Source: Vibrio algivorus (GTDB lineage: Bacteria; Pseudomonadota; Gammaproteobacteria; Enterobacterales; Vibrionaceae). Taken from it: 64,000 nucleotides of DNA. Positions 1 through 9,246 of this stretch are shown here, piece after piece. The stretch lies in assembly GCF_002218005.2 (NCBI RefSeq), contig NZ_AP018678.1, forward strand, positions 930,001-994,000. Direction: 5' to 3'. The notes under the pieces are model-generated. The model was given only the letters and a program-made list of their open reading frames with translations. It made no database searches and was not told the origin of the DNA. Each line of letters opens with the position of its first letter. The first letter of the stretch is position 1. Position numbers and translations under genes: made by a program.

Positions 1-2312
1 CTCGTCAATTCACCATCACTTACGGTTACTGTGAAGTTTAGTGTTGTATCTTGCTCATACTCACCTGCAACAAAGCTAATGCTTGAACCTGAACCTGTTA
101 CGCCTGATGGTAGAGTCCAAGTGTAAGTAAGTGCATCGCCTTCCTCATCGGTTGAACCAGAAGCATCAATCGTTACTGTATCACCTGCATTAACTTGAGC
201 AGGGGCGCTTAAGTTTGCAACTGGCGCAGTGTTTGTAGGCTCTAGGTCAACAGGGTTAACGGTAATGACAACATTATCGCTATCAGTAGCACCTTCATTA
301 TCAGTGACAGTTAAAGAGAAGCCTAAAATTTGGACTTCGGTAACTTCACTAATATCAAAGCTAGCGGTTGCAGAGCTTGAGTTTTGCAGAGTAACGGATG
401 GACCAGAAGTTTGCGTCCATTGGTATGATGCAATGCTGCCATTACGATCACTAGAAGCTGATCCATCAAGTTGTACCGTCGCAGGACCTACTACAGTTTG
501 GTCTGCACCTGCACTTGCGGTCGGTGCATAGTTAGTTGGTTCACCCGCTAAACCTTCGTGCATGGCATTCAAAATATCGCCGTTATCAGCATCAATTTCC
601 CAGGAGAATAAACCCGCTAAACCTAGGTTACGTGCATATTGGCCTTTCGCAATGACAGAGCGTTCATTATCGTATGTGACTAACTTACCATTAGAACGGT
701 TCCAAACCCATGCGGCTTCAGCTTGTTCATCATAACCTGTTTCAAAGCCATTGATGCCTTCACCGTTTGGACCGATCATGGTGCTTTTCACACCTTTATA
801 ATCAATAACACCTGCTTCCCAAACACCTTGCTCTTTCGTTCCGGTTAGCTTGCCGTTACCAGTCCCCGTCATTGGATCACCTGCAACGGTTAAGCTTTCA
901 GGCATTACACCATCCCAACCACGGCCATACATAGCAGCACCTACAACCAGTTTATTCGCTGGAACACCTTGTTCTAGCAAAATTTTGATTGCGTTATCTG
1001 TCGTATAAGCAGGGCCTTTGTATGGTTCGCCTTCTGCATCAATACCTGTGCCATCACATTGACCTGGGCGCATAAAGCTACCACAGTAAAGTGCAGTTTG
1101 GTGTCCAGGAACATTATTCCAACCACCGTAGAAGTCATAAGTCATGGCAAAGATGTAATCCATATATTGAGCAGCGTCAGCATAATCGACATCTTCCAGT
1201 TTGTCGTAACCAACACCAATCGCTGAAGTCAGTTCATATTCTTTACCATTTTGAACTTCGAGCTCATCTAACATGGCACGTAATTCACGCATTAGCGCAA
1301 TATAAGCAGGACCATCGTTAACAGGATCACCTAGGTCAGTAGCTTGACCGCCGCCACCAGGGAATTCCCAGTCAATATCCACACCGTCAAAGAATTTCCA
1401 AGTGGTTAGGAACTCTTTAACTGATGCAACAAAAATGTCTCGCTTAGATTTGTCAGTGAATGAGAAAAATGGGTCAGAAAGCGTCCAACCACCGATAGAT
1501 GGGACAATTTTAAGATCAGGATTACGCTGCTTAAGCGCCATCATCATGCCGAAGTTACCTTTGATAGGCGTATCGTACTCATGACCTGCTTGTTTGAAGC
1601 TTTTTTGGTATGCAGCCCATGGGTCATGGATAACCACGTTGTAATCTGGCACGCCCTGACAAGCGGTTTGCAATGCATTAAAGCTGTTACCACCTACCGA
1701 TTTAAGCGATTCATTTGGTCCACAAATAGGAATAAAACCGTAAAGAATATGGGTTAGGTTATCGACAGGAATATTATCAACAGTGTAACCGCGGTCATAA
1801 ATACCCCATTCAACAAAGTAAGTACCGACAACGGTATTTGGATCGGTATTATAAGTTTTATTGTTAGGGTCTACATTCATGGTTAACGGTGCTAAGTGAG
1901 AACCGTCAGTATCAGCAATTGATAGCTCAACTGGCTGAGTTTTACTACAACCGGTTGCATCACACGCTTCAATTTCCATTTGATATACACCGCCTTGGGA
2001 GTATTCAAATGAAGCCGTCGTTTTGCTGCCGCTAATTGGGCCAGTTGCGACTTTTTCACCATCAAAGTAAATGTTGTAAGTGTCGCCAGTTTCTCCGCTA
2101 TATTGATTGAAAATAATATCGATTTGAGCATTTTCATGGTACTGAACCATGCTGTTGTAACCTGATGTGGTTTCCATTGCTAAATCAATTTTGGAGAATT
2201 TTAAATTTTTTGAACCGTACATATCTAAGCTTGGAGCAGTAGGTGCGGCCATTACTGACGCTGAACCTAACGCTAAAGCAATACTCACTGCAGTGAGATT
2301 GAAACGTTTCAT
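1..2312 (-). CDS. chiA: Secreted chitinase, GH18 family, with PKD-like domains (3' end outside window)
   Basis: Endochitinase hydrolysing chitin outside the cell or in the periplasm. About 770 residues are visible; the C-terminus lies beyond base 1. Reading from 2312 there is a signal peptide (MKRFN... ending VMA-APT), an N-terminal chitinase accessory domain (about residues 24-140) and a GH18 barrel from about 165. The catalytic DGVDIDWE motif (DxxDxDxE) is at residues 309-316 (bases 1388-1365), with E316 the proton donor. Two PKD/immunoglobulin-like modules follow, from about residues 591 and 690. The sequence closely resembles Vibrio harveyi-type ChiA as I recall it, so a chitin-binding module may follow outside the window. 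An in-frame ATG at 2318 is an alternative start; 2312 has the better spacing from AAGAGAG. Frame is open from start to window edge. Confidence 0.95.
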   Translation of the reverse strand, partial: MKRFNLTAVSIALALGSASVMAAPTAPSLDMYGSKNLKFSKIDLAMETTSGYNSMVQYHENAQIDIIFNQYSGETGDTYNIYFDGEKVATGPISGSKTTASFEYSQGGVYQMEIEACDATGCSKTQPVELSIADTDGSHLAPLTMNVDPNNKTYNTDPNTVVGTYFVEWGIYDRGYTVDNIPVDNLTHILYGFIPICGPNESLKSVGGNSFNALQTACQGVPDYNVVIHDPWAAYQKSFKQAGHEYDTPIKGNFGMMMALKQRNPDLKIVPSIGGWTLSDPFFSFTDKSKRDIFVASVKEFLTTWKFFDGVDIDWEFPGGGGQATDLGDPVNDGPAYIALMRELRAMLDELEVQNGKEYELTSAIGVGYDKLEDVDYADAAQYMDYIFAMTYDFYGGWNNVPGHQTALYCGSFMRPGQCDGTGIDAEGEPYKGPAYTTDNAIKILLEQGVPANKLVVGAAMYGRGWDGVMPESLTVAGDPMTGTGNGKLTGTKEQGVWEAGVIDYKGVKSTMIGPNGEGINGFETGYDEQAEAAWVWNRSNGKLVTYDNERSVIAKGQYARNLGLAGLFSWEIDADNGDILNAMHEGLAGEPTNYAPTASAGADQTVVGPATVQLDGSASSDRNGSIASYQWTQTSGPSVTLQNSSSATASFDISEVTEVQILGFSLTVTDNEGATDSDNVVITVNPVDLEPTNTAPVANLSAPAQVNAGDTVTIDASGSTDEEGDALTYTWTLPSGVTGSGSSISFVAGEYEQDTTLNFTVTVSDGELT

Positions 2313-2882
2313 AGTCATTTCTCTCTTTAGTCCTTTCTTAATGTGCTCACCTAAAAAAGATCAGGTGAAACCTGCACTTCACTTGTGCATCAATGGCAGT
2401 GTTGATGAGATAACGTGACTCAACAAAGAACAAAAAGACAATTTTGAATCGATATACAATTAATAATTCGCGTTATGAAATATCTTTCAAACAAACTCTC
2501 TTTGAAGTCTCTATTTGATAAAACTTGTCAAAAATAGGCTTGAAAGTAATAAAAATTGAGCTACGTAAAACAGGAAGTAAAAGATTGAAATTCACATAGG
2601 TAGAGTGAATTTAACTATGCAATCGATTTCATTTGGATATACATACTGTTAATAGGGAAAAGTGTAACCTATGTTATGTTTTTATAATTTTGTAGTGGTA
2701 GATCCCAGAAAATATTGATAGCTTGTTCCGCTCTATATATCGCTATAGCTGTATTGGTTAGAGTAAAAATCGCACAAAGCTTTAAAAACTAGTGAAGACT
2801 ACTAATTGACCAGTGTTGGATAGTTATAATCGATATAAAGATGTCACGGATGCATTAATATAAAAAATTGGAGTTTACCCAT
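2313..2882. other. Intergenic region between divergent chiA and oppA
   Basis: About 570 bases without a convincing gene. It must hold the chitinase promoter (minus strand) and the oppA promoter (plus strand). A good -10 hexamer TATAAT is at 2825-2830, with TTGACC at 2806-2811 only 13 bases upstream, so the -35 is uncertain. No terminator or repeat was seen. Confidence 0.5.
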
Positions 2883-4517
2883 ATGCGTAAAAATAAAATC
2901 ACTCAAGTGATCCTACTTGGTGCCGGTCTTGCTTTCGGTGCTGCTTCTCTTTCTGCTTCTGCTGCTCAAGTTCCGGCAGGCGTTAAATTAGCGGAAAAAC
3001 AAGAATTGGTGAAAGGCAACGGTGCAGAAGTTGCTTCTATCGATCCACAGAAAACAGAAGGCGTGCCTGAATCCAATGTGATTCGTGATTTATTTGAAGG
3101 CTTAGTTAATCAAGACGCAGACGGTAACGTTGTTCCTGGTGTGGCTGAAAGCTGGGAAACTCAAGACAATAAGACATTTATCTTCCATTTACGTAAAGAT
3201 GCAAAATGGTCAAATGGCGATCCTGTGACTGCCGATGATTTTGTTTTTACTTTCCAACGCGCAGTTGATCCTGCTACTGCATCACCATATGCATGGTATC
3301 TAGAAATGACTACCATGAAGAATGCAGCGCAAATTATTTCTGGTAAAGCGGATAAATCAACCCTTGGCGTGAAAGCTCTTGATGCTAATACACTTGAAGT
3401 GAGCCTTGAATCTGCCGTGCCTTATTTTGTGAAAATGATGGGCCACACGACGGTTAAGCCAGTGAATAAAAAAGTACTGGAGAAGTGGGGCGATCAGTGG
3501 ACGAAGCCTGAACACTTCGTCAGTAACGGTGCTTATGTACTGGATAGCTGGGTACTGAATGAGCGCATGGTGCTAGTGCGCAATAAGAATTACTGGGATA
3601 ACGACAGTACGGTTATTAATCAAGTGACTTATCTACCAATCGAAAGCCAAAACGCTGAAATGAACCGTTTCTTAGCTGGCGAACTCGATATGACCGATGA
3701 ATTACCAAATGAGCAATTTAAACGTCTACAAAAAGATCACCCTGAAGATGTCATGGTAGTCGGTAACCTATGTTCTTATTACTATGGTTTCAATAACCAA
3801 AAGCCACCGTTTGACGATGTACGTGTGCGTAAGGCTCTTTCTTATACTATCGACCGTGATGTGATGACACGTATCTTGCTTGGGCAAGGTCAAAAACCTG
3901 CTTATTTCTTAACACCAGAAATTACTGCCGGTTTCCATCCAACTATGCCGGAATACGGTACATGGACACAAAAAGAACGTAATGAGAAAGCAAAGCAATT
4001 GTTAGAAGAGGCTGGATATAATAAGTCGAATCCTCTTAAATTTAACCTGCTTTATAACACCGATGATAACCACAAGAAAAATGCCGTTGCGATTGCATCT
4101 ATGTGGAAAAAATCACTTGGCGCGGTTGATGTGACTTTAGAAAACCAAGAGTGGAAAACTTACCTTGATACGCGTCGCCAAGGTAATTTTGACGTAACTC
4201 GTGCGGGTTGGTGTGGTGACTATAACGAAGCTTCTGCGTTCTTGTCTCTAATGCAGTCTAACAACAGCTCGAATGACCCTCGTTACCATAGCAAAGAGTA
4301 TGATGCGGTAATGGAAAAAGCACTTAACTCGACAAGTGACGAAGAGCGTGCTGATTTGTATGCGGAAGCAGAGAAACTATTGGCTCGTGATATGCCAATT
4401 GCCCCTATTTATCAATACGTGAAAGCTCGTTTGGTTTCACCGTTAGTAGGTGGCTTCCCACAAAATAATGCGGAAGATAAAATTTATACTAAAGATCTGT
4501 ATAAAATCGCTAAGTAA
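2883..4517 (+). CDS. oppA: Periplasmic oligopeptide-binding protein OppA
   Basis: Substrate-binding component (SBP_bac_5 family) of the oligopeptide ABC importer. It is a 544-residue protein of normal OppA length. It begins with a Sec signal peptide (MRKNK, hydrophobic core, cleavage near SASA-AQVPAG). The mature part starts with the family pattern EVASIDPQKTEG, followed by ESWETQDNKTF and later WCGDYNEASAF. The ATG at 2883 is preferred over an upstream TTG at 2868, because TTGGAG at 2868-2873 is then the ribosome-binding site at 9 bases spacing. First gene of oppABCDF. A hairpin after the stop probably lets OppA be made in excess over the membrane subunits. Confidence 0.95.
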   Translation: MRKNKITQVILLGAGLAFGAASLSASAAQVPAGVKLAEKQELVKGNGAEVASIDPQKTEGVPESNVIRDLFEGLVNQDADGNVVPGVAESWETQDNKTFIFHLRKDAKWSNGDPVTADDFVFTFQRAVDPATASPYAWYLEMTTMKNAAQIISGKADKSTLGVKALDANTLEVSLESAVPYFVKMMGHTTVKPVNKKVLEKWGDQWTKPEHFVSNGAYVLDSWVLNERMVLVRNKNYWDNDSTVINQVTYLPIESQNAEMNRFLAGELDMTDELPNEQFKRLQKDHPEDVMVVGNLCSYYYGFNNQKPPFDDVRVRKALSYTIDRDVMTRILLGQGQKPAYFLTPEITAGFHPTMPEYGTWTQKERNEKAKQLLEEAGYNKSNPLKFNLLYNTDDNHKKNAVAIASMWKKSLGAVDVTLENQEWKTYLDTRRQGNFDVTRAGWCGDYNEASAFLSLMQSNNSSNDPRYHSKEYDAVMEKALNSTSDEERADLYAEAEKLLARDMPIAPIYQYVKARLVSPLVGGFPQNNAEDKIYTKDLYKIAK

Positions 4518-4531
4518 TTATTGCTAAAGAT

Positions 4532-4565
4532 TAGGTTCTGTATGGAGACATGCAGAACCTATTTT
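4532..4565 (+). terminator. Intra-operon terminator after oppA
   Basis: A 13-bp stem (4532-4544 with 4549-4561, one G-T pair) and a GAGA tetraloop, followed by TTTT. It lies 15 bases after the oppA stop and before oppB. Partial read-through here would set a high OppA to OppBCDF ratio. Confidence 0.8.
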
Positions 4566-4781
4566 CGTTTTAAAATGATCACTAATCTAATACTCCGCGA
4601 TGATTCATCTACCAATGGGTTAAGTAAAAAACCTGTGATACAAATTAGAGTTCAACTTTTTGTTTTATATGATACAAAACATGAATTTATGACAGTTCCA
4701 CAAATATAATAAAAATAATATAACAAGGATGCTCATTGATGATGGGCAAGCTATTTATTAGTCACAACTGGAAGTTTTACT

Positions 4782-5702
4782 ATGTTTAAATTTATTTTTA
4801 AAAGGCTTATCGAAGCGATACCGACCCTGTTGGTATTGATCACGGTGTCTTTCTTCCTGATGCGCTTTGCACCAGGTAACCCGTTCTCGAGCGAACGTCC
4901 GTTACCTCCTGAGGTCATGGCCAATATCAATGCTAAATATGGGCTCGATCAGCCGGTATTAGTGCAATACACCACTTATTTGACCAACATTTTGCAAGGT
5001 GATTTTGGTCCATCATTTAAATACCAAGATTACACCGTAAATGAATTGGTTTACGCCGCTTTGCCGGTATCAGCTAAAGTCGGCTTCTTTGCATTCGTCT
5101 TTACTGTGATTATGGGGGTAGGGGTTGGAACCATTGCGGCGCTGCGGCAAAATACCTGGGTAGACTACACCATTATGTCGACTGCCATGCTCGGGGTAGT
5201 TATGCCCTCATTCGTATTAGCACCTGTTTTGATTTATATCTTCTCGATTAACCTAGGTTGGTTCCCTGCTGGTGGTTGGAAAGACGGTGGTTTCCAGTAT
5301 TTATTCTTGCCTATGGTTGGCATGTCTCTGCTTTATGTGGCTACGTTTGCTCGTATTACTCGTGGCAGCATGATTGAAACGTTAAACAGTAACTTTATTC
5401 GTACGGCGCGTGCGAAAGGTTTGAGCTACAAATATATTATTTTTAAACATGCGTTAAAACCTGCATTGCTTCCAGTTGTGTCATACATGGGCCCAGCATT
5501 TGTTGGCATCATTACTGGTTCTGTGGTTATCGAAACCATTTTCGGTCTGCCTGGGATTGGTAAATTGTTCGTTAACGCTGCATTCAACCGTGATTACTCA
5601 CTAGTCATGGGAATTACCATTCTGATTGGTTTCCTCTTTATTCTTTTCAATGCCATTGTCGATGTACTACTGGCTTATATTGATCCGAAAATTCGTTACT
5701 AA
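4782..5702 (+). CDS. oppB: Oligopeptide ABC transporter permease OppB
   Basis: Inner-membrane permease, 306 residues, pairing with OppC to form the peptide channel. It starts MFKFIFKRLIEAIPTLLVL (first membrane helix), typical of OppB/DppB. The EAA loop that contacts the ATPases is visible as NFIRTARAKGLSYKYIIFKHALKP (about residues 205-228). It ends with the expected AYIDPKIRY. Follows oppA after a 264-base gap containing a terminator hairpin; oppC starts 15 bases downstream. The GGAAG before the ATG supports the start. Confidence 0.95.
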   Translation: MFKFIFKRLIEAIPTLLVLITVSFFLMRFAPGNPFSSERPLPPEVMANINAKYGLDQPVLVQYTTYLTNILQGDFGPSFKYQDYTVNELVYAALPVSAKVGFFAFVFTVIMGVGVGTIAALRQNTWVDYTIMSTAMLGVVMPSFVLAPVLIYIFSINLGWFPAGGWKDGGFQYLFLPMVGMSLLYVATFARITRGSMIETLNSNFIRTARAKGLSYKYIIFKHALKPALLPVVSYMGPAFVGIITGSVVIETIFGLPGIGKLFVNAAFNRDYSLVMGITILIGFLFILFNAIVDVLLAYIDPKIRY

Positions 5703-5717
5703 TCAGGGAATGACGCT

Positions 5718-6620
5718 ATGTTAACTAAAAAAGAAAATTTAGAAGCGATCGAAAAGTTCTCTGAGAACTTAGAAATTGAAGGTCGCAGCCTTTGGCAAGA
5801 TGCTCGTATTCGCTTTATGCGCAACAAAGCCGCAATGGTGAGTTTGGTGATTTTGGTGTTGATTACCTTATCGGTGATTTTCCTACCAATGTTTGCCCAG
5901 TTTGCTTATGACGATACCGATTGGTACTCACTGCAAGCCGCACCTTCTGCTGAACATTTATTTGGCACCGATAGCCTAGGCCGAGATTTGTATGTGCGAA
6001 CCTTAATGGGGGGACGAATCTCTCTTATGGTTGGAGTACTAGGTGCCTTTGTTGCAGTATTAATCGGTACTTTATACGGCGCAGCCTCTGGCTTTATCGG
6101 CGGTAAAGTTGACCGCATTATGATGCGTATTTTGGAAATCTTATACGCAGTACCTTTCATGTTCCTAGTGATTGTACTAGTGACTTTCTTCGGTCGTAAT
6201 ATCATTTTGATCTTCGTTGCGATAGGGGCAATAGCCTGGCTGGATATGGCACGGATTGTACGTGGTCAAACACTCAGCCTACGTAATAAAGAGTTTATCG
6301 AAGCGGCGCACGTTTGTGGCGTGAGCAATTGGAAAATCATTACTCGTCACATTGTGCCAAACGTATTGGGTATCGTTGCGGTTTATTCAACGCTACTCGT
6401 ACCAAGCATGATTCTAACCGAGTCTTTCTTATCTTTCCTAGGTCTAGGGGTGCAAGAGCCAATGACCAGCTGGGGGGCATTACTGCAAGAAGGCGCACAA
6501 ACCATGGAGATTGCAATTTGGCAATTAGGTTTTCCTGCGGCATTTATGGTAGTCACGCTGTTCTGCTTTAACTATGTCGGCGATGGTTTGCGCGATGCGC
6601 TTGATCCAAAAGACCGTTAG
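5718..6620 (+). CDS. oppC: Oligopeptide ABC transporter permease OppC
   Basis: Second inner-membrane permease, 300 residues. It has the OppC_N segment (RSLWQDARIRFMRNKAAM, about residues 24-41), a first membrane helix, then the periplasmic HLFGTDSLGRDLYVR motif characteristic of OppC/DppC (about 78-92). The EAA loop is EFIEAAHVCGVSNWKIITRH, and the end LRDALDPKDR is typical. Part of oppABCDF; oppD starts 37 bases downstream. Confidence 0.95.
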   Translation: MLTKKENLEAIEKFSENLEIEGRSLWQDARIRFMRNKAAMVSLVILVLITLSVIFLPMFAQFAYDDTDWYSLQAAPSAEHLFGTDSLGRDLYVRTLMGGRISLMVGVLGAFVAVLIGTLYGAASGFIGGKVDRIMMRILEILYAVPFMFLVIVLVTFFGRNIILIFVAIGAIAWLDMARIVRGQTLSLRNKEFIEAAHVCGVSNWKIITRHIVPNVLGIVAVYSTLLVPSMILTESFLSFLGLGVQEPMTSWGALLQEGAQTMEIAIWQLGFPAAFMVVTLFCFNYVGDGLRDALDPKDR

Positions 6621-6657
6621 TCGCTGCCCTCAGCTAAATAGAATTTAAGGAAAGAAC

Positions 6658-7632
6658 ATGAGTAATTTATTAGATGTACAAGATTTAAGGGTTGAGTTTA
6701 AAACCCAAGACGGCATGGTGACTGCTGTTAATGATTTGAGCTTCTCAATTAAGCAAGGTGAAACTCTTGGTATTGTTGGGGAGTCAGGCTCTGGTAAATC
6801 CCAAACCGTGTTTGCCATCATGGGCTTGTTGGCAAAAAACGGCGTGATCAGCGGAAGTGCCAAATTTGAAGGCAAAGAAATTTTAAACTTGCCAGAAAAA
6901 GAGCTTAACAAGATCCGCGCAGAACAAATCGCGATGATTTTCCAAGATCCTATGACTTCATTGAACCCATACATGAAGGTTAGCGATCAGCTAATGGAAG
7001 TATTAATGTTGCACAAAGGCATGGGCAAAACCGAAGCGTTTGAAGAGTCGGTACGCATGCTTGAAGCGGTGAAGATTCCAGAAGCTCGTAAACGCATTAA
7101 CATGTACCCGCATGAGTTCTCTGGTGGTATGCGTCAGCGTGTGATGATCGCAATGGCGCTTCTTTGTCGCCCGAAACTTCTGATTGCCGATGAACCGACT
7201 ACTGCACTAGATGTAACGGTACAAGCGCAAATTATGGACTTGTTGAATGAGCTTAAAGACGAATTTAACACCGCGATTATTATGATCACCCATGACCTAG
7301 GTGTCGTTGCCGGCTCTTGTGACAAAGTACTCGTGATGTATGCCGGACGTACTATGGAGTACGGTACGGTTGATGAGATTTTCTATAAACCAAGCCACCC
7401 TTACAGCGAAGGCTTACTACGCGCTATTCCTCGTCTCGATACTGAGGGGGAAGAGTTGCCAACTATTCCAGGTAACCCACCGAACTTACTACGCTTGCCA
7501 ACGGGGTGTCCGTATCAAGAGCGTTGTCACCGTGTTACTGATCGTTGTCGTCAAGAAGCACCACAACTTCTTCCATTTGGTGAAGACCGTTTCCGTGCTT
7601 GTTTTTCTGAATGGGAGACTTGGAAGTCATGA
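6658..7632 (+). CDS. oppD: Oligopeptide ABC transporter ATP-binding protein OppD
   Basis: Cytoplasmic ATPase, 324 residues. Walker A is GESGSGKS (about residues 41-48), the Q-loop IFQDPMTSLNP, the ABC signature FSGGMRQR, and Walker B LLIADEPTTALD. The C-terminal oligo_HPY region carries the cysteine cluster GCPYQERCHRVTDRCRQEAP. In related OppD/DppD proteins such cysteines bind an Fe-S cluster, which I infer may hold here. Its last codons overlap the oppF start (ATGA). Confidence 0.95.
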   Translation: MSNLLDVQDLRVEFKTQDGMVTAVNDLSFSIKQGETLGIVGESGSGKSQTVFAIMGLLAKNGVISGSAKFEGKEILNLPEKELNKIRAEQIAMIFQDPMTSLNPYMKVSDQLMEVLMLHKGMGKTEAFEESVRMLEAVKIPEARKRINMYPHEFSGGMRQRVMIAMALLCRPKLLIADEPTTALDVTVQAQIMDLLNELKDEFNTAIIMITHDLGVVAGSCDKVLVMYAGRTMEYGTVDEIFYKPSHPYSEGLLRAIPRLDTEGEELPTIPGNPPNLLRLPTGCPYQERCHRVTDRCRQEAPQLLPFGEDRFRACFSEWETWKS

Positions 7633-8690
7633 GCATTACAAATGAAATAAAGATAGAACAACCAAGCAGTGTTGAGCCTAAAGCCAAAATTGAAAAAGTG
7701 GCATTAGCGGATAAAAACTTACTGCTGGATATTAAAGACTTAAAAGTTCACTTTAATATTGCCTCCAAATCAGCTTGGCCGTGGTCTAAACCATCAAAGT
7801 TAAAAGCCGTCGATGGCGTCAATGTACGTCTATATGAAGGTGAAACTCTTGGTGTAGTAGGTGAGTCTGGTTGCGGTAAATCAACGTTTGCTCGCGCCAT
7901 TATTGGTCTAGTGGAAGCGACTGAAGGCGAAGTGTTATGGTTAGGCCAAGACTTAACTCGCATGCAAGCAGTACAAAAACGTGAAAAGCGCAAAGAAATT
8001 CAAATGATCTTCCAAGACCCGCTGGCTTCACTTAACCCACGAATGACCGTCGGTGACATCATTGCTGAGCCGCTAGTAACGTTTTATCCAAAGCTATCTA
8101 AAGCGGAAGTAAAAGCCAAAGTAAAAATCATGATGGATAAGGTTGGTTTGCTACCGAACGTGATTAACCGTTATCCCCATGAGTTCTCAGGTGGTCAGTG
8201 TCAGCGTATTGGTATTGCTCGTGCGTTGATTTTGAACCCTAAAATGATCATTTGTGATGAACCAGTATCAGCACTCGATGTATCAATTCAAGCGCAGGTA
8301 GTGAACCTACTAAAAGAGCTACAGCGTGAATTAGGCTTGAGTTTAGTGTTTATTGCCCACGATTTATCAGTGGTAAAACACATTTCAGATCGCGTATTGG
8401 TAATGTACCTAGGTAATGCGGTAGAACTCGGCGAGGCAGATGCACTATTTGCTAACCCGAAACACCCATACACCAAAGCCTTGATGTCAGCGGTGCCAAT
8501 TCCTGATCCTAAGAAAGAACGCGCCAAAGTGATTCAAATGTTAGAAGGGGATTTACCATCGCCAATCAACCCACCATCAGGTTGTGTGTTTAGAACCCGT
8601 TGTCCCATTGCCACTGCGCAATGTGCCGAGCAAAAACCACAAATCAAAGGCACTGATGTTCACGCGGTATCGTGTTTGCTGGTGGATTAA
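7629..8690 (+). CDS. oppF: Oligopeptide ABC transporter ATP-binding protein OppF
   Basis: Second ATPase of the importer, 353 residues. Walker A is GESGCGKS, the Q-loop IFQDPLASLNPRM, the signature FSGGQCQR and Walker B MIICDEPVSALD. The C-terminal HPY region has CVFRTRCPIATAQCAEQKP. The ATG at 7629 overlaps the oppD stop by 4 bases and gives translational coupling; GGAAG lies just before. An upstream in-frame start inside oppD is possible but unnecessary. The roughly 35-residue N-terminal extension before the ABC domain is longer than in E. coli OppF. Last gene of the operon. Confidence 0.95.
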   Translation: MSITNEIKIEQPSSVEPKAKIEKVALADKNLLLDIKDLKVHFNIASKSAWPWSKPSKLKAVDGVNVRLYEGETLGVVGESGCGKSTFARAIIGLVEATEGEVLWLGQDLTRMQAVQKREKRKEIQMIFQDPLASLNPRMTVGDIIAEPLVTFYPKLSKAEVKAKVKIMMDKVGLLPNVINRYPHEFSGGQCQRIGIARALILNPKMIICDEPVSALDVSIQAQVVNLLKELQRELGLSLVFIAHDLSVVKHISDRVLVMYLGNAVELGEADALFANPKHPYTKALMSAVPIPDPKKERAKVIQMLEGDLPSPINPPSGCVFRTRCPIATAQCAEQKPQIKGTDVHAVSCLLVD

Positions 8691-8714
8691 TCTGGTCTGA
8701 AAATTAAGTGAACG

Positions 8715-8743
8715 AAAGCAGTGCTGAAAGGTGCTGCTTTTTT
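8715..8743 (+). terminator. Terminator of the opp operon
   Basis: A roughly 10-bp stem AAAGCAGTGC/GTGCTGCTTT (two wobble pairs) with a short loop, followed by TTT, 25 bases after the oppF stop. Confidence 0.75.
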
Positions 8744-8787
8744 ATTGCCTGTTTCTTTTTTATTACCAAGGTCTTAGGCGGTGAAGT

Positions 8788-9090
8788 TTAAACGATAGGT
8801 TTCTTTTCCAAACAGCGGCGGCATAAACAGACATCGTAAGTTTCGGTTATTTCTCGCTCCTCAACCTCAAAACACCAACAAGTTTCTTTTCCTGCGGCAA
8901 TATCACAAAAAGTGTTGTCCCCACATTCAGGGCAGGCATGAGTGTTTTTTTCACCATTGAGTTTTGCCATCACTTGCGAGTGAGCGTCATCATCCATTTT
9001 GCTCCACTGTAGAATTTCGCCCATGGTGCGATGGCAACCAGAGCAGATTCCGGAGTTATTTTTACAAGCGGCAATACAAGGTGTTTTCAT
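8788..9090 (-). CDS. DUF1289 and cysteine-rich CWC domain protein
   Basis: A 100-residue cysteine-rich protein of unknown function. The N-terminal half has the DUF1289 pattern PCIAACKNNSGICSGCHRT (four Cys, residues 4-22), then a conserved Trp. The C-terminal half has CPECGDNTFCDIAAGKETCWC (about residues 53-73), the cysteine-rich CWC motif, then CLCRRCLE. Both halves look like small metal-binding (probably zinc) modules. Single gene, convergent with oppF. Confidence 0.8.
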   Translation of the reverse strand: MKTPCIAACKNNSGICSGCHRTMGEILQWSKMDDDAHSQVMAKLNGEKNTHACPECGDNTFCDIAAGKETCWCFEVEEREITETYDVCLCRRCLEKKPIV

Positions 9091-9246
9091 AGTAGAAAGT
9101 CAGTAATGAACAAATCGAGACTTTATCATGGTTGTAAAATTGCGTCACTCATTCGAATCTATCGAACAAAACCTTCAGCTCGTTATGGTGTGACAGAGCG
9201 TTTAGCTATTTATACTGAAGGAAATTAAAGAGAATAGGAGAGCATG

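Noticed and set aside
229..2418. Several short frames on the plus and minus strands across the first 2.4 kb
   Set aside because: They are shadows of the chitinase gene, which is open on the minus strand from 2312 to the window edge.
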